A DNA stretch of 64,000 nucleotides from Symbiodinium natans (lineage: Eukaryota; Sar; Dinophyceae; Suessiales; Symbiodiniaceae). Positions 11,156 to 20,060 of this stretch are shown in pieces. The position numbers and the translations under genes are program-made. The stretch covers positions 407,501 to 471,500 of the forward strand of contig CAJNDS010002342.1 in NCBI GenBank assembly GCA_905221605.1. Reading direction: 5' to 3'. Positions within the stretch are counted from its first letter, which is position 1. Each line of letters starts with the position of its first letter. The notes under the pieces are model-generated. The model was not told the DNA's origin. It did no database searches and worked only from the letters and a program-made list of their open reading frames with translations.

Positions 11156-11284
11156 CTGGAGGAGCTCTGCCGAGAGATGGAGTGCAAGTACTTCGACAAG
11201 CGGTTCCCGGGCCGCAGGTTCATTCCTCCACGGATGAGTATTGCCCTGCGCCAAATGGGCATTTCCCCAAATAGGGTACCCTAG
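11156..11284 (+). CDS. Candidate exon, unknown protein
   Basis: After GATGCATAG (acceptor) the frame reads LEELCREMECKYFDKRFPGR and continues RFIPPRMSIALRQMG before a stop inside the next repeat border. Strongly charged and structured. The exon probably ends before GGGTACCC at about 11275. Confidence 0.55.
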   Translation: MEELCREMECKYFDKRFPGRRFIPPRMSIALRQMGISPNRVP

Positions 11285-11345
11285 TTACCCTAAACCCTGA
11301 ACCCTAAACCCTAAACCCTAATTCCTAAACCCTAAACCCTAAACT
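11275..11345 (-). repeat. C-rich telomeric array between two exons
   Basis: CCCTAAA units with CCCTAATT and CCCTGAA variants. Confidence 0.9.
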
Positions 11346-11346
11346 C

Positions 11347-11460
11347 CCGTTTGGGCTTGCGCTGCGAAGGCTGGAGTGCGACAGGGCTCAAGAATCCTTC
11401 GAGAGGGAAGCTTGCCAAGAGCACCGCAAGTACAGCTGCAGCTTCGGCAGCACCACCTAA
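11347..11460 (+). CDS. Candidate exon, unknown protein
   Basis: Directly after a C-rich array the frame reads PFGLALRRLECDRAQESFER and continues EACQEHRKYSCSFGSTT to TAA. Helical, Glu/Arg/Cys-rich. Its position after 11156-11284 with a repeat-only spacer suggests consecutive exons of one gene. Confidence 0.5.
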   Translation, partial: PFGLALRRLECDRAQESFEREACQEHRKYSCSFGSTT

Positions 11461-11465
11461 CTTTG

Positions 11466-11548
11466 TCATAGTTGGGTGTTTTTTTTAAGGGTACTTCAAC
11501 CCAATAATGAATTAATAAGATACATTTTTAATACTAACCTTTGGGTAG
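11466..11548. mobile_element. Dispersed repeat family J, copy 1
   Basis: Shares the ordered blocks TTTGTCATAG, AAGGGTACTT, CAACCCAATAATGAA and TTAATACTA with 59715-59822 in the same orientation, at clear but diverged similarity. Confidence 0.6.
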
Positions 11549-11584
11549 GGTTTGGGAGGAGTCTTAAGATCATCGGTTTTCGGT

Positions 11585-11827
11585 CATGGAATAGCACTGC
11601 AAGCAAACAGCGCCCCGGACTCGCCAGAGAAAGGGGGGTGCCGGGCTGTGGACACTGCCGAAGGTACTCGTTTGCACGAGCCCCGAAACTGCGTGAAGCC
11701 TAGGCCAGAAATACGAAGAGTGTTTCCGTTCGAAGCACTCTGTCGCGGAAGCTACGCTGGCGGCAGCGAAGGACATTCAGCTTCGCGCGGGCATGCCTTT
11801 CAAGCCTGGAGTTCAGACCACTCATGA
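11585..11827 (+). CDS. Candidate exon, unknown protein (about 80 codons)
   Basis: Frame GIALQANSAPDSPEKGGCRA continues EGTRLHEPRNCVKPRPEIRR and VFPFEALCRGSYAGG to a TGA. No repeat content. It lies just upstream of a strong last exon (11891-11983) and may belong to the same gene. Other frames are open for shorter distances. Confidence 0.4.
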   Translation, partial: HGIALQANSAPDSPEKGGCRAVDTAEGTRLHEPRNCVKPRPEIRRVFPFEALCRGSYAGGSEGHSASRGHAFQAWSSDHS

Positions 11828-11890
11828 AACTTCTAAGCCCTATAGTCATGCAGATTCGAAGTTCAGAATCTTGTTCTCTTTTGTTCCCAG

Positions 11891-11983
11891 GAGGCCGCCT
11901 CTACGTATGCGCACGAATGGGAGATGGTTTTACGTGCCTCTGCTGCCAGCTGCATGAGTGTCGGGGGGCATGCGCCCCTGTGA
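11891..11983 (+). CDS. Candidate last exon, unknown protein
   Basis: Preceded by one of the best acceptors in the window, a long pyrimidine tract ending TTTTGTTCCCAG at 11890. The frame reads EAASTYAHEWEMVLRASAAS and CMSVGGHAPL to TGA. What follows is pyrimidine-rich and non-coding, as expected of a 3' UTR. This is a probable gene end. Confidence 0.6.
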   Translation, partial: EAASTYAHEWEMVLRASAASCMSVGGHAPL

Positions 11984-12282
11984 CGCTCTGCTCCACCCAC
12001 CCTTTTCCTGCACGATTGTCAGCTTTCTGAACTCACCCCTCTCTGACAGCATGCTTGTTCCTTTGGCATTTTGGCTTTTTTGGGCTTTTTTTGGTTTCAT
12101 GAAGGTGATTTTTGGATTGGCCTTTTAAAGTCACCAGGTACGGAGCGTGGTGATCAACTCACAAGAAGAACACACGATGACAGCGCAACCTTGCAACAAA
12201 GGAGAACTCAAACGCAGTAGATACCGCAGTGGCCGGGCTTCTGAAGCCCCAATAATCCAGGTGCGTGCAGTCCCTCCCGTAA

Positions 12283-12312
12283 CCCTAAACCCTAATTCCT
12301 AAACCCTAAACC
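12283..12312 (-). repeat. Short C-rich telomeric array
   Basis: Four CCCTAAA/CCCTAATT units. Confidence 0.85.
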
Positions 12313-12422
12313 CGTAAGCTACATAAGCCTGGAATAGCTGAGTTCTCTAAATGATGGTCCCTTTTGGGGCTGCCCTAAATATTCGGGGCCGCCTTCGAAT
12401 AACCCCATGAGGGACCATCGCG

Positions 12423-12481
12423 TCGAGAAGTGACCGTGTCAGGGTCAAGAACAGAGGGCCGAAGTTGCGAAAGGCTCAGGG
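12423..12481 (+). CDS. Candidate exon fragment, unknown protein
   Basis: Basic frame SRSDRVRVKNRGPKLRKAQ ending at CTCAGG followed by GTGATGGGCG and a TTTAGGG array. The G-rich array directly after a GT donor follows the window-wide rule. Confidence 0.4.
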
Positions 12482-12487
12482 TGATGG

Positions 12488-12616
12488 GCGTTTAGGGTTT
12501 AAGGTTTAGGGTTTAGGGGTTAGGGCTTCGGGTTTAGGGTTGGGGTTTAGGGTTTAGAGTTTATAAGGTTTAGGGTTTAGGGGTTAGGGTTTAGGGTTTT
12601 AGGGTTTAGGGTTTAG
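12488..12616 (+). repeat. G-rich telomeric array between two exons
   Basis: TTTAGGG with TTTAGGGG and TTTATAAGG variants; its last unit, GGGTTTAG, abuts the next exon and supplies an AG. Confidence 0.9.
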
Positions 12617-12703
12617 CGTCTCGTTGCACTGTCCGTGCTCAAAGGTATCGAGTGCTTCGTCCATGCCATCACCATGCAAGACGAAGCGGAACCTCGATTC
12701 TGA
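12617..12703 (+). CDS. Candidate exon, unknown protein
   Basis: Starts immediately after GGGTTTAG of the preceding array. Frame RLVALSVLKGIECFVHAITM continues QDEAEPRF to TGA. Hydrophobic and acidic parts alternate as in a folded protein. Confidence 0.5.
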   Translation, partial: RLVALSVLKGIECFVHAITMQDEAEPRF

Positions 12704-12913
12704 TTTCGCACAGCCTTTTGCAGTCCATCCATATGGGTAGCCCTTAACTTGGAATCCTTTATGTAGTCGCGCATCTTGTAAGCATTACCCCTCACAGGGA
12801 TCCTAACTTAAAGAGCTACCCATAGACTTTGGTTTGCGGGTTTAGGATTTTCCGGGCTTCGAGCCCGCCCCCCAAATACCCGAAACATTTTTCGAGCAGG
12901 CAGCTTGAAGCAG

Positions 12914-12991
12914 GCTTGCGTGACCTTGTACCTTGCATGGGGCGACATGCAGCTTCGTTGTGAAAACCCATGTTTTGGGTATCCATCCTGA
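12914..12991 (+). CDS. Candidate exon, unknown protein
   Basis: After TTGAAGCAG the frame reads ACVTLYLAWGDMQLRCENPC and FGYPS to TGA; a donor GG/GTATCC at 12979 would precede the stop. A minus frame across 12808-13098 is also open but repetitive at its C-terminus. Confidence 0.45.
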   Translation, partial: ACVTLYLAWGDMQLRCENPCFGYPS

Positions 12992-13012
12992 AAGAGAAGC
13001 CTGATTTCTGAA

Positions 13013-13066
13013 GTCTTCAAGCACGTACCGTACAGAAAGCACGTACAAGAGCCTCCAGACATCTGA
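13013..13066 (+). CDS. Candidate exon fragment, unknown protein
   Basis: Frame VFKHVPYRKHVQEPPDI to TGA after TTTCTGAAG. A second frame (TYRTESTYKSLQTSELQ) is also open, so the frame is uncertain. Confidence 0.3.
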   Translation, partial: VFKHVPYRKHVQEPPDI

Positions 13067-13109
13067 ATTGCAAACCCTACCAACCCTCCTAACCACAAGA
13101 CGCCAGTGG

Positions 13110-13166
13110 ATCCTAAACCCTAAACCCTAAACCCTAAACCCTAAACCCTAAACCCTAAACCCTAAT
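13110..13166 (-). repeat. C-rich telomeric array before an exon
   Basis: Eight near-perfect CCCTAAA units. Confidence 0.95.
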
Positions 13167-13251
13167 CCGGAAGCCAAGGTGGTGGAGAGGGAGCTCCAAC
13201 ACTGCCGCGACAAGCACGTTGCCACCGATGCGGTAAAGATCTCACTGCCAG
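13167..13251 (+). CDS. Candidate exon, unknown protein
   Basis: Frame PEAKVVERELQHCRDKHVAT then DAVKISLPG, ending CTGCCAG followed by GTGTGGGTGTAGGGTTTA, a canonical AG/GT junction that passes straight into a G-rich array. A clear example of C-array, exon, G-array order. Confidence 0.6.
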
Positions 13252-13257
13252 GTGTGG

Positions 13258-13332
13258 GTGTAGGGTTTAGGGTTGAGGGTTTAGGGTTTAGGGTTTAGGG
13301 TTTAGGGCTCAGGGTTTAGGGTTTAGGGTTTT
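13258..13332 (+). repeat. G-rich telomeric array after an exon
   Basis: Ten TTTAGGG units with GAGGG and GCTCA variants. Confidence 0.95.
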
Positions 13333-13547
13333 GTGTCGTTTAGACCCCAAACCACACCCAAATCCCAAAGCCTTCCCCCAAGGAAGACTTACCGGCTTGG
13401 AAACCCCAATCCCTAAACCCTAAACCTTACTAGTGCAAGGATGCATCTGAAGTAGGGTGTAGGGCGTTCTTTACTAGTATCCCGTAGAGCTAGTCGTTAA
13501 AAGGAGCACTGTATACACACAAAACACATATGCACACTCTACTACGC

Positions 13548-13612
13548 TCATTAATATATGTATATATATATATGCACCTAATACAGATATGCATAAATAT
13601 ATGTGTGCACGC
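13548..13612. repeat. TA/TG microsatellite
   Basis: ATATATGTATATATATATATGC and neighbouring ATATGTGTGC-type sequence. Confidence 0.8.
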
Positions 13613-14166
13613 ATAGTTCTGGTATCGCACCCAGTTCCGCACTCCCTTTCTTCTTCGGAAAGTATGGCTTCTGTGTTTTGGGGCCTATTGGGGTAAAGAC
13701 TGGCTAGGACCCATGCCGCTACCGCGGCCGTGCGACTTCTCCCACCTGAAAGTCTGGCAACCAGGCCGCTGTTGCTGAAGCTGTTTGCAAAACCCGAACC
13801 TTTTTCTGGTAGGTCGCCTGAAAGATCTTAGAAGGGGCTCTAGAATGACCTACATTTTTGGCAGGTTTGGGGTCCTTTTCCGGAGTATGCACAGTTTATA
13901 ATGTCAATGCCTGAGTCTCTAAGAACATGCTTTCACCGTGGGGATGTGCCCAAAAGACCAATACACCATAATATAGGGGTCGGAAGAATTACTACGAGTA
14001 TTCCCTTCTGGTAGTGCAGAAACCTTATTCTAAGTCTGTAGGCGCCCTATGTTAGGATTAGCATCGCAAGTTGCTGAACAAGTCCGTGAGGCCTCCGCCC
14101 CTGCCAGAAGCAGCAGATCACCCTACAGACCCCGTTGTTTGGCCCTAGATGTGCCCTAAACATTAT

Positions 14167-14277
14167 ATGGGAGTTTCCGAAAATAAGGTACCCCTAAATG
14201 TAGTCCCCCAGATTAGTAGGATCCCCTTGTAATATCAGCACCTCAAAAAGGTACCCCCTAATTTCGGAAACCCCCCT
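14167..14277. mobile_element. MITE-like element, family A (best copy)
   Basis: Left end GGGAGTTTCCGAAAATAAGG and right end, read in reverse complement, GGGGTTTCCGAAATTAGG, form terminal inverted repeats continuing into GTACC. About 110 nt, no ORF. Related copies at 17730, 18801, 42912, 54825 and 60820. Confidence 0.7.
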
Positions 14278-14328
14278 TCATACACAGTCACGCCTTCAAA
14301 AGCCCTGGCCAGGCTCTCCGGAATTCAG

Positions 14329-14469
14329 GTCCCGCTGGTATTCCGCGCTGCCTGGCGAGGCGGGGGCGGTCCCTTGCGCCAGCGCCTGCTGCCTGGACAC
14401 CACGTTCATCCCGGCCTACCCGGCGGACGCGCAGCAGCTTGGACGCCGCAGAGCCGAGCGGGGCTCAGG
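14329..14469 (+). CDS. Candidate exon, unknown protein (about 47 codons)
   Basis: After CGGAATTCAG the frame reads SRWYSALPGEAGAVPCASAC then LDTTFIPAYPADAQQLGRRR. It ends CTCAGG followed by GTTCAGG. GC-rich at third positions. Lies 50 nt downstream of a family-A element, so that element would sit in the upstream intron. Confidence 0.55.
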
Positions 14470-14685
14470 GTTCAGGAGTATAAGGTACATTAAGATGTTA
14501 TGAAAGAATTGCAGTATTATAAGAGTAGAGTACGATGTATCAAGATAAAACAAACGAAACATAGCATCTAAGCGTTGATTTTTAGCCATTCCAGGATCCC
14601 TCAACATGGCAAGCGATCAGCTCTAGCGCACCGCCGTGAGAAGTGCGCGTGCTGTAAATGAAGCACAGCCAAGCAGCCCGCAGGA

Positions 14686-14808
14686 TACCCTAAACCCTAA
14701 ACCCTAAACCCTGGACCCTAGACCCTAAACCCTAAACCCCAAACCCTAAACCCTAAACCCTAACTCCTAAACCCTAAACCTTAAACCCGAAACCCTAAAC
14801 CTCCCGAC
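14686..14808 (-). repeat. C-rich telomeric array before an exon
   Basis: About 16 CCCTAAA units with CCCTAGA, CCCTGGA and CCCCAAA variants. Confidence 0.94.
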
Positions 14809-14812
14809 ATCG

Positions 14813-14910
14813 GAGTCTGCAAGATGTGAGGCATTGCCCATACGTGGCGACGACCACGACTTCAACGACCACTTCTACAGCGCGGCCGGTGGCTCGGACT
14901 CGGACTCGGA
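14813..14910 (+). CDS. Candidate exon with acidic Ser/Asp tail
   Basis: Frame SARCEALPIRGDDHDFNDHF then YSAAGGSDSDSE. A TAG follows in frame at 14912, but GTAGGC at 14911 is also a plausible donor, so this may be internal. The next segment (15031) is open in the frame such a splice would give. Confidence 0.55.
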
Positions 14911-14982
14911 GTAGGCCCTTATATTCTTTTTGGGGTTGGGGTTCCCGGCTCATCGCACCCTTTCTACTCCTGGCTCTAGTAG

Positions 14983-15030
14983 CCCTAAACCCTAAACCCT
15001 AAACCCTAAACCCTAAACCCTAAACCCTAG
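14983..15030 (-). repeat. C-rich array ending in an acceptor-like CCCTAG
   Basis: Six perfect CCCTAAA units; the last is CCCTAG, directly before an exon-like frame. Confidence 0.94.
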
Positions 15031-15080
15031 GTGGCTCGGGGCTTCATCTTCCAGCTGTTCGGAACGATGCGAATGCCCCG
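15031..15080 (+). CDS. Candidate short exon, unknown protein
   Basis: Begins after CCCTAG. Frame VARGFIFQLFGTMRMPR is hydrophobic and protein-like; the frame continued from 14910 (WLGASSSSCSERCECP) is also open. Ends CCCCG followed by GTGACTCC, closely matching the donor at 23261. Confidence 0.4.
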
Positions 15081-15154
15081 GTGACTCCTTCAGGAGGACA
15101 CTCCTGGGATGCCAGGGGGGCCCTCTAGAAATGCAGCTCTCTAGAGCCCAATGG

Positions 15155-15219
15155 GGGGGTAGGGTTTGGGGTTTGGGGTTTGGGGTTTGGGGTTTAGGGT
15201 TTAGGGTTTAGGGTTTAGG
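15155..15219 (+). repeat. G-rich telomeric array
   Basis: GGGGTTT units change to GGGTTTA along the array. Confidence 0.94.
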
Positions 15220-15233
15220 TTTCTTTTCTGCAG

Positions 15234-15546
15234 AGCCTTGTGGTCCCCTATAGTTGGGGTTTTGCGTACCCATGAACCCCTGACTCCACGCGCGGAGGAT
15301 GTGGACACCCGAACGCCATCGCAGCTTCGCGACTTGAACGATCCGCGCCCAGCGACAGATCCTAATTCAGCACTCGTCCACATGTGGGCAGCTGCATTCC
15401 ATTCATGGCTGGAAGCAGATCATGTGCATCTGAACCCCGAAAGCCCGCAATGCGAAGGGAAGTCTACCGCCCCAACCCAGCCCGAAATTCCTGAGATTCC
15501 GGCGCCAGTTGCGGAAACTTCTGCCTTCCGGTCTGGTGGAACATGA
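15234..15546 (+). CDS. Candidate long exon, unknown protein (about 100 codons)
   Basis: Immediately after a G-rich array, TTTCTTTTCTGCAG is a near-ideal acceptor. The frame reads TPRAEDVDTRTPSQLRDLND, then SALVHMWAAAFHSWLEADHV, and ends QPEIPEIPAPVAETSAFRSG before TGA. Tryptophan/histidine-rich middle, proline-rich C-terminus. No family recognised. Confidence 0.55.
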
Positions 15547-15810
15547 TCACGTGATCTCCAATCTTGCCCGTGGGCATTTGCATCATGGAGTGGAAGGGAG
15601 GTCTGCAAGTACCAGGGCGGCACAGGGACCTGTAACGTTTTGGGCTTAACTAGGGTTTAGGGTTTAGGGCTTCGGGTGTAGGAGCTGACGCACAGTTCTC
15701 ACTAGTATAGATGTGGTTGATTCGTGCGAAGACCGAGAAATCCCGCGTGCCCCGAAGCCGTGGTCAAAGAGTTGCAGCTTCCTTTTTTTGTATTTTATAT
15801 TCCTGGCCAG

Positions 15811-15861
15811 TTTGCGGGCGCAGCTGCCAAAGAGTTTGCGAAAGCAATCCGAAGAAATTAG
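15811..15861 (+). CDS. Candidate short exon, Ala/Lys-rich helix
   Basis: TATTCCTGGCCAG acceptor, then FAGAAAKEFAKAIRRN and TAG; AAATTAG followed by GTAGAC could be the donor. A related sequence (CAAATCCGGAGACATTAGGCAG) recurs about 60 nt downstream, suggesting a small local duplication. Confidence 0.4.
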   Translation, partial: FAGAAAKEFAKAIRRN

Positions 15862-16307
15862 GTAGACTCGTGTCCCAAGACCCTAGCCTTAAACCCGAAA
15901 CCTTGAAACAAATCCGGAGACATTAGGCAGATTGGAGTTAGGGTCCCCTTCTTCGCGAGGTGGCAGGCCGCTGTTGCGGGTTTAAGAGGGGCCCCCCAAA
16001 ACCCTCAACACCTCCATAAAGGGCTTATGCAGAGAGGCCCCTTTCAGACGACAGCAAGCCATGTAGATACTTACTGACTCAAAACCCAACTTTTCAACTT
16101 TTGGGCTTCTTATGAGGTAGCTTATTCTGAAAGTTTCAACTTTCATTTCCTTGGGCTTTGCGCCAGTAATTATATCTTTACTTATAGAGAGGTATACCTC
16201 TGTTTCTTCATATATTCTCCATGTAGAAGAATCTCACAGCTGAAGACAGTTGTTTTCCGAAAGGTTGCCAGAATACGGATTGTGAGCTGCTGTTTTGGGG
16301 GGTTTAT

Positions 16308-16350
16308 ATAGGGTTTAGGGTTTAGGGTTTAGGGTTTAGGGTTTAGGGAC
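16308..16350 (+). repeat. G-rich telomeric array
   Basis: Six TTTAGGG units. Confidence 0.93.
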
Positions 16351-16355
16351 CTCTG

Positions 16356-16418
16356 AACCGGACAGAGTCGTTGCCCCGGGTGAGAGGCAACTCTGTGGTG
16401 GCCAGCGCTGATGCATCA
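16356..16418 (+). CDS. Candidate exon fragment, unknown protein
   Basis: Frame NRTESLPRVRGNSVVASADA ending GCATCA followed by GTCTTAGGGTTTAGGG, a GT donor fused to a G-rich array. G-rich arrays lie on both sides. Confidence 0.4.
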
Positions 16419-16420
16419 GT

Positions 16421-16702
16421 CTTAGGGTTTAGGGTTAGGGTTTGGCGTTTAGGGTTTAGGGTTGAGGGTTGAGGGTTGAGGGTTGGGTTTAGGGTGTCGG
16501 GTTAATCCTAAACCCTACAACCCAGTTTTGCGAAACAGCTAAGAAGTGGCTGTTATTCGCCGAAGTTTTGGAGCGGAGACGGCACGAGATGAGGAGCCAA
16601 GCATGTTAAGGCTTAGTTTTAGGGTTTAGGCTTCAAGGTAGAGGGTTTAGGGTTTAGGGTTTAGGGTTAAGGGTTTAGGGTTTGGGGTTTAGGGTTCGGG
16701 TA
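16421..16702 (+). repeat. G-rich telomeric arrays with GGGTTGA variant
   Basis: Two arrays (16421-16500 and 16612-16702) separated by about 110 nt. The first contains four consecutive GGGTTGA heptamers. Confidence 0.88.
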
Positions 16703-17343
16703 AGGTTTGATAGAGTTCGATCTGAACATGCCTTTGCTACTCTCTGCAACTCCGTCCTCTGCTCGAGGGCCGGTGGCCAGGGTCTGAAAGAGTTTCCTGC
16801 CACCTGGTGCTAATTCAGAAGTGCTCACTGCGAGCAGTGGCACGCCAGTTCGTCCCGACATGTGCGCGCGGCGAAGAGGTTCCATCATTTGTGCAGGAGT
16901 GGATTTTGAGAGCTGTGCTTCCCTCCACTCTACCAAACTCCTCGCCAGAACCCATGTTCCCAAAGGGTTTTCAGTGTAGGGTTGGGGGCTTGAGGGTTGA
17001 GGGTTTAGGCCCATTTTATTCTGTGGCGATTGCTAGATCCCTCAATGCCATTAGCAGCAAGAGCCGTCAAAAGCCAAAAGGCCTCGCAATCAAACCTACC
17101 TAGAACATTAAACCTTCAATGGCGAAGCCTCAAGCCGTCGCCCATCACAAGCCACAAAGATGGGTAACATCACACCATCGTCCGTACAGCTTGATTGCAA
17201 AGTCTTCACCACAATTAGTATCATCAGATTCAAATAATGCGAGTAAATCAAATGACTGAGCTTCATTGGATAATTCTCGAATCAGGGTCCCCTTCGTGGG
17301 TCCCTGTACATAAGAGAAGGACCCCCAAAGAAAGGGAGAGAAC

Positions 17344-17412
17344 TACCCTAAAACCCTAAATCCTAAATCCTAAACCCCAAACCCTAAACCCTAAACCCTA
17401 AACCCCAAACCA
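17344..17412 (-). repeat. C-rich telomeric array before an exon
   Basis: Nine CCCTAAA units with CCCTAAAT and CCCCAAA variants. Confidence 0.94.
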
Positions 17413-17413
17413 G

Positions 17414-17490
17414 CCAGGGGCAACTTCTTGTGGCACCGGCACCCTGAGATGCTCCGGAGCAACGGCCAAGAGGTCTACGAAGCCACTCAT
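17414..17490 (+). CDS. Candidate exon, unknown protein
   Basis: After CCAAACCAG the frame reads ARGNFLWHRHPEMLRSNGQE then VYEATH, and CACTCAT is followed by GTAGGGTTTAGGG as donor plus G-rich array. C-array, AG, exon, GT, G-array in 150 nt. Confidence 0.6.
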
Positions 17491-17620
17491 GTAGGGTTTA
17501 GGGTTGAGGGTTTAGGGTTTAGGGTTTAGGGTTTAGGGTGGAGGGTTGAGGGTTTGGGGTTTGGGCTTTAGGGGTTTAGGGTTTAGGACTGAGGGTGTAT
17601 GGGTTTAGGGGCTTAGGGAT
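17491..17620 (+). repeat. G-rich telomeric array after an exon
   Basis: About 17 TTTAGGG units with GGGTTGA and TTTGGGG variants. Confidence 0.93.
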
Positions 17621-17729
17621 GAGGCGTGGCGCTTTAAGTTCCGGGAGTTCTTTTGGGGCTTCCAAGGGAGCCATCTAGGGCCTCTAGCTTCTTTTTCTGT
17701 AGACTCTAGGTTTTGTGTGCATATAAACA

Positions 17730-17834
17730 TGTGGGGAGTTTTTCGGAAAATAGGGGACCGGTTTTGGGGGTCCCTTTAAAGGGCTTCTATTCGTATGAGC
17801 TGGGCACCCCTATTTTTGGGAAATGCCCATATAT
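17730..17834. mobile_element. MITE-like element, family A
   Basis: Left GTGGGGAGTTTTTCGGAAAA and right CCTATTTTTGGGAAATGCCC are imperfect inverted repeats; interior about 50 nt. Confidence 0.5.
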
Positions 17835-18089
17835 GAGCTCCGAGGAAATACGGAAACTGATGTTGTCGGTTTTTTTAGCTTAGAAGCGCGCGATGTGTCA
17901 CGAGAAGGCTACATCCCCCGTGTGGAGGAGGTGACCCCTGAATCCTTCTTGGACATTGAATCCCAAATTCCACGATTCCCAATCCTTTGGCCTTTTTGTC
18001 CTCTGCCCTCGACCACATAGCTCGGTTACCATCCCACCCCATTGATATTCTGGCTCCTGCTCCTGGCTGCCACAAGCCTAAGCTGTGAA

Positions 18090-18285
18090 CCTAAACCCTA
18101 GCCGCAATTCCTAAACCTCAAAAACACTAGCCCTACAAGCCTTAAACCAGAGCCCCTATACGTTGCACACCCCTAAATCCCAAACCCTAAAACGCCTCAA
18201 CCCAAAACCCTAAACTCTTAAACCCCTAAACCCCATATCCTAAACCCCTAAAGCCTAAACCCTAAACCCCTAGTTAGCCCCCTAA
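18090..18285 (-). repeat. Degenerate C-rich telomeric region
   Basis: CCCTAAA/CCCCTAAA units scattered among diverged sequence, upstream of the exon at 18300. Confidence 0.8.
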
Positions 18286-18299
18286 AGCCCTCTGCCCAG

Positions 18300-18363
18300 C
18301 CCCTCAGCGCGCGGCTGATGCGGAGTGGGCTGGAGGCTGTTCTTGGTGAACTCGTCGCAACCG
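18300..18363 (+). CDS. Candidate exon fragment, unknown protein
   Basis: CTCTGCCCAG acceptor, frame PLSARLMRSGLEAVLGELVA, then ACCG followed by GTTTGGGGCTTGGGG. Helical, well-bounded, about 21 codons. Confidence 0.5.
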
Positions 18364-18800
18364 GTTTGGGGCTTGGGGCTTCTAAGGGTTTAGGGTTTAC
18401 AGGTTTAGAGGTCTAGGATTTCGGGGTAGGGTTGCGCAGGGTTTGGGCTTGGGTCCAAGATGTTGTCTGCAGGGGTTTAGTTTGCAGGGGTTTAGACACT
18501 TTAACCCCCCCCCCCCCCGCCCCCCCAAAAAAAGGCACAATCCAACATAGCTGACTCGGCTAGTACAGGAGCCTGAACGTTACCAGTGTTGTCTCCGTAC
18601 CTGCCTATTTATAATGCACAACTACAGATACCCGTTCTCGCGACACAGGCCCCTGTACTACACAAGCTACAGAGGTCAAATCGGCGGCATTTCCCCATGT
18701 TTGCTGGCAGACGTCAGAGTTGAACTCCCTTGTCCGACCTCGTCATCCTGGTCATCACCTGCAACTCATGAATTCAAACATTTGCAAGTTGTAACCCTTT

Positions 18801-18905
18801 ATAGGGGTTTCTGACATTAGGGGTACCTTATTGGGGTCCGGATTATGAAGGGATCCTACTATTTGGGAATCTATATTGGGGGTCATCTCTATTTATATCT
18901 TATGC
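18801..18905. mobile_element. MITE-like element, family A (diverged)
   Basis: Contains ATTAGGGGTACCTTATTGGG, GGATCCTACTATTTGGG and TATATTGGGGGTC, the same ordered blocks as 42912 and 54825. Confidence 0.5.
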
Positions 18906-19550
18906 CGTTGGCCATGTCGACTGCCCTTAAACCGTACACCCCTACACCCCAAACCCTAGAGTTCGTGCACGTGCGAACCGCCAGCAGGTGCCCGCTGGCT
19001 GGTTCACGAAGCCACCCGGCTTCGCCGGGGCCTCCGGTTTTGGACTGTCTTTGAGGAGTCGTTTCAGGGTTCCTGGCGGTCTTTGAAGAGAGAGTAGGAG
19101 GGAGCCCTGAAGTTGCCCTAAAGCCCCCTAAGGAAGCCGTTCAAATCCCAAGCCCCAAAAGCCCGAAGCCCAGAAATCCAGAATAGTTGAGGGTCCAGAG
19201 TCTCGGCTGTGCGCCCTTTTTAACCCAGCCCTCCGTCCTGCGTGTTAAACCCCCCAGCCCTCCACTTGGGCTTAGGATTCAAGAGGTTCTAGGATTCACA
19301 GAGGGGTCATAGGGAGTTGTTGTGGGCCGAGGGAACTCTTGAGGGATGGTAGGACACTGCATAGTTAATGCAGAGTACTTGGGGGCACAGGGGCCACACA
19401 TTAGGGTGCGGTGGCTGAGCCCCCTGAATATTGGGGGGGGGGGGGGGGCTATAGGCTAAGCCGAAACCCCACTCAATCAAGAGCGCCGACCTGGACCTGA
19501 GGTCGCGTAGACTGAGTGGCCAAGTACGCATAGTGCACCACGTGCAGTAG

Positions 19551-19621
19551 CTTCCAGTGGTGGCAGGTGCCTTTGTTCAACCCTTCTCTGCGCGGCGCTT
19601 ATGAGCGGGAGATGGACCTGG
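19551..19621 (+). CDS. Candidate exon, unknown protein
   Basis: CACGTGCAGTAG acceptor, then FQWWQVPLFNPSLRGAYERE and MDL, with GACCTGG followed by GTTTCGGGG and a G-rich array. Aromatic-rich, very protein-like. Confidence 0.6.
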
Positions 19622-19692
19622 GTTTCGGGGTTTCGGGGTTTAGGGGTTTCGGGGTTTCGGGGTTTAGGCTTTAGGGGTTTAGGGGTTTAGGG
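19622..19692 (+). repeat. G-rich array, TTTCGGGG octamer variant
   Basis: Five GGGGTTTC units then GGGGTTTA units, a locally homogenised variant. Confidence 0.9.
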
Positions 19693-19693
19693 A

Positions 19694-19768
19694 AAGAAGC
19701 AGACGCAGCTGGGCACGGAAGCAACCATGCTGAATGTTTCAGTTGCCGGCTTGTTGATGGTGTCATGA
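19694..19768 (+). CDS. Candidate exon fragment, unknown protein
   Basis: Frame KKQTQLGTEATMLNVSVAGL then LMVS to TGA. It follows a G-rich array; GTGTCATG near 19760 could be a donor. Consecutive with 19551-19621 across a repeat-only spacer. Confidence 0.4.
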   Translation, partial: KKQTQLGTEATMLNVSVAGLLMVS

Positions 19769-20060
19769 TGCAAACTTGCAGCTGCTATCGCAGTGAAGAA
19801 ACAGCTTCGTATGGTCGAATGTCAGCACAAATCAGTAGCATGACCCTCCACCCTACAGGAGGCCCGAATCGTTTCAAACACCGCGCGCCGCCTGCTTCGG
19901 AGCGGCGGGCAGAGGCATTCAGAGCATTAGGGTCCCTAAACTGTATAAGCCCTAAGCCCTAAAACCTAAACCCTAGACCCTAAACCCTAAACATGGGTGA
20001 GGCAGGCTGTAGGCGGGTGGGTGGCCAGGCGAGGGTTTTGGGGCTTGGGGCTTCGGGGTT

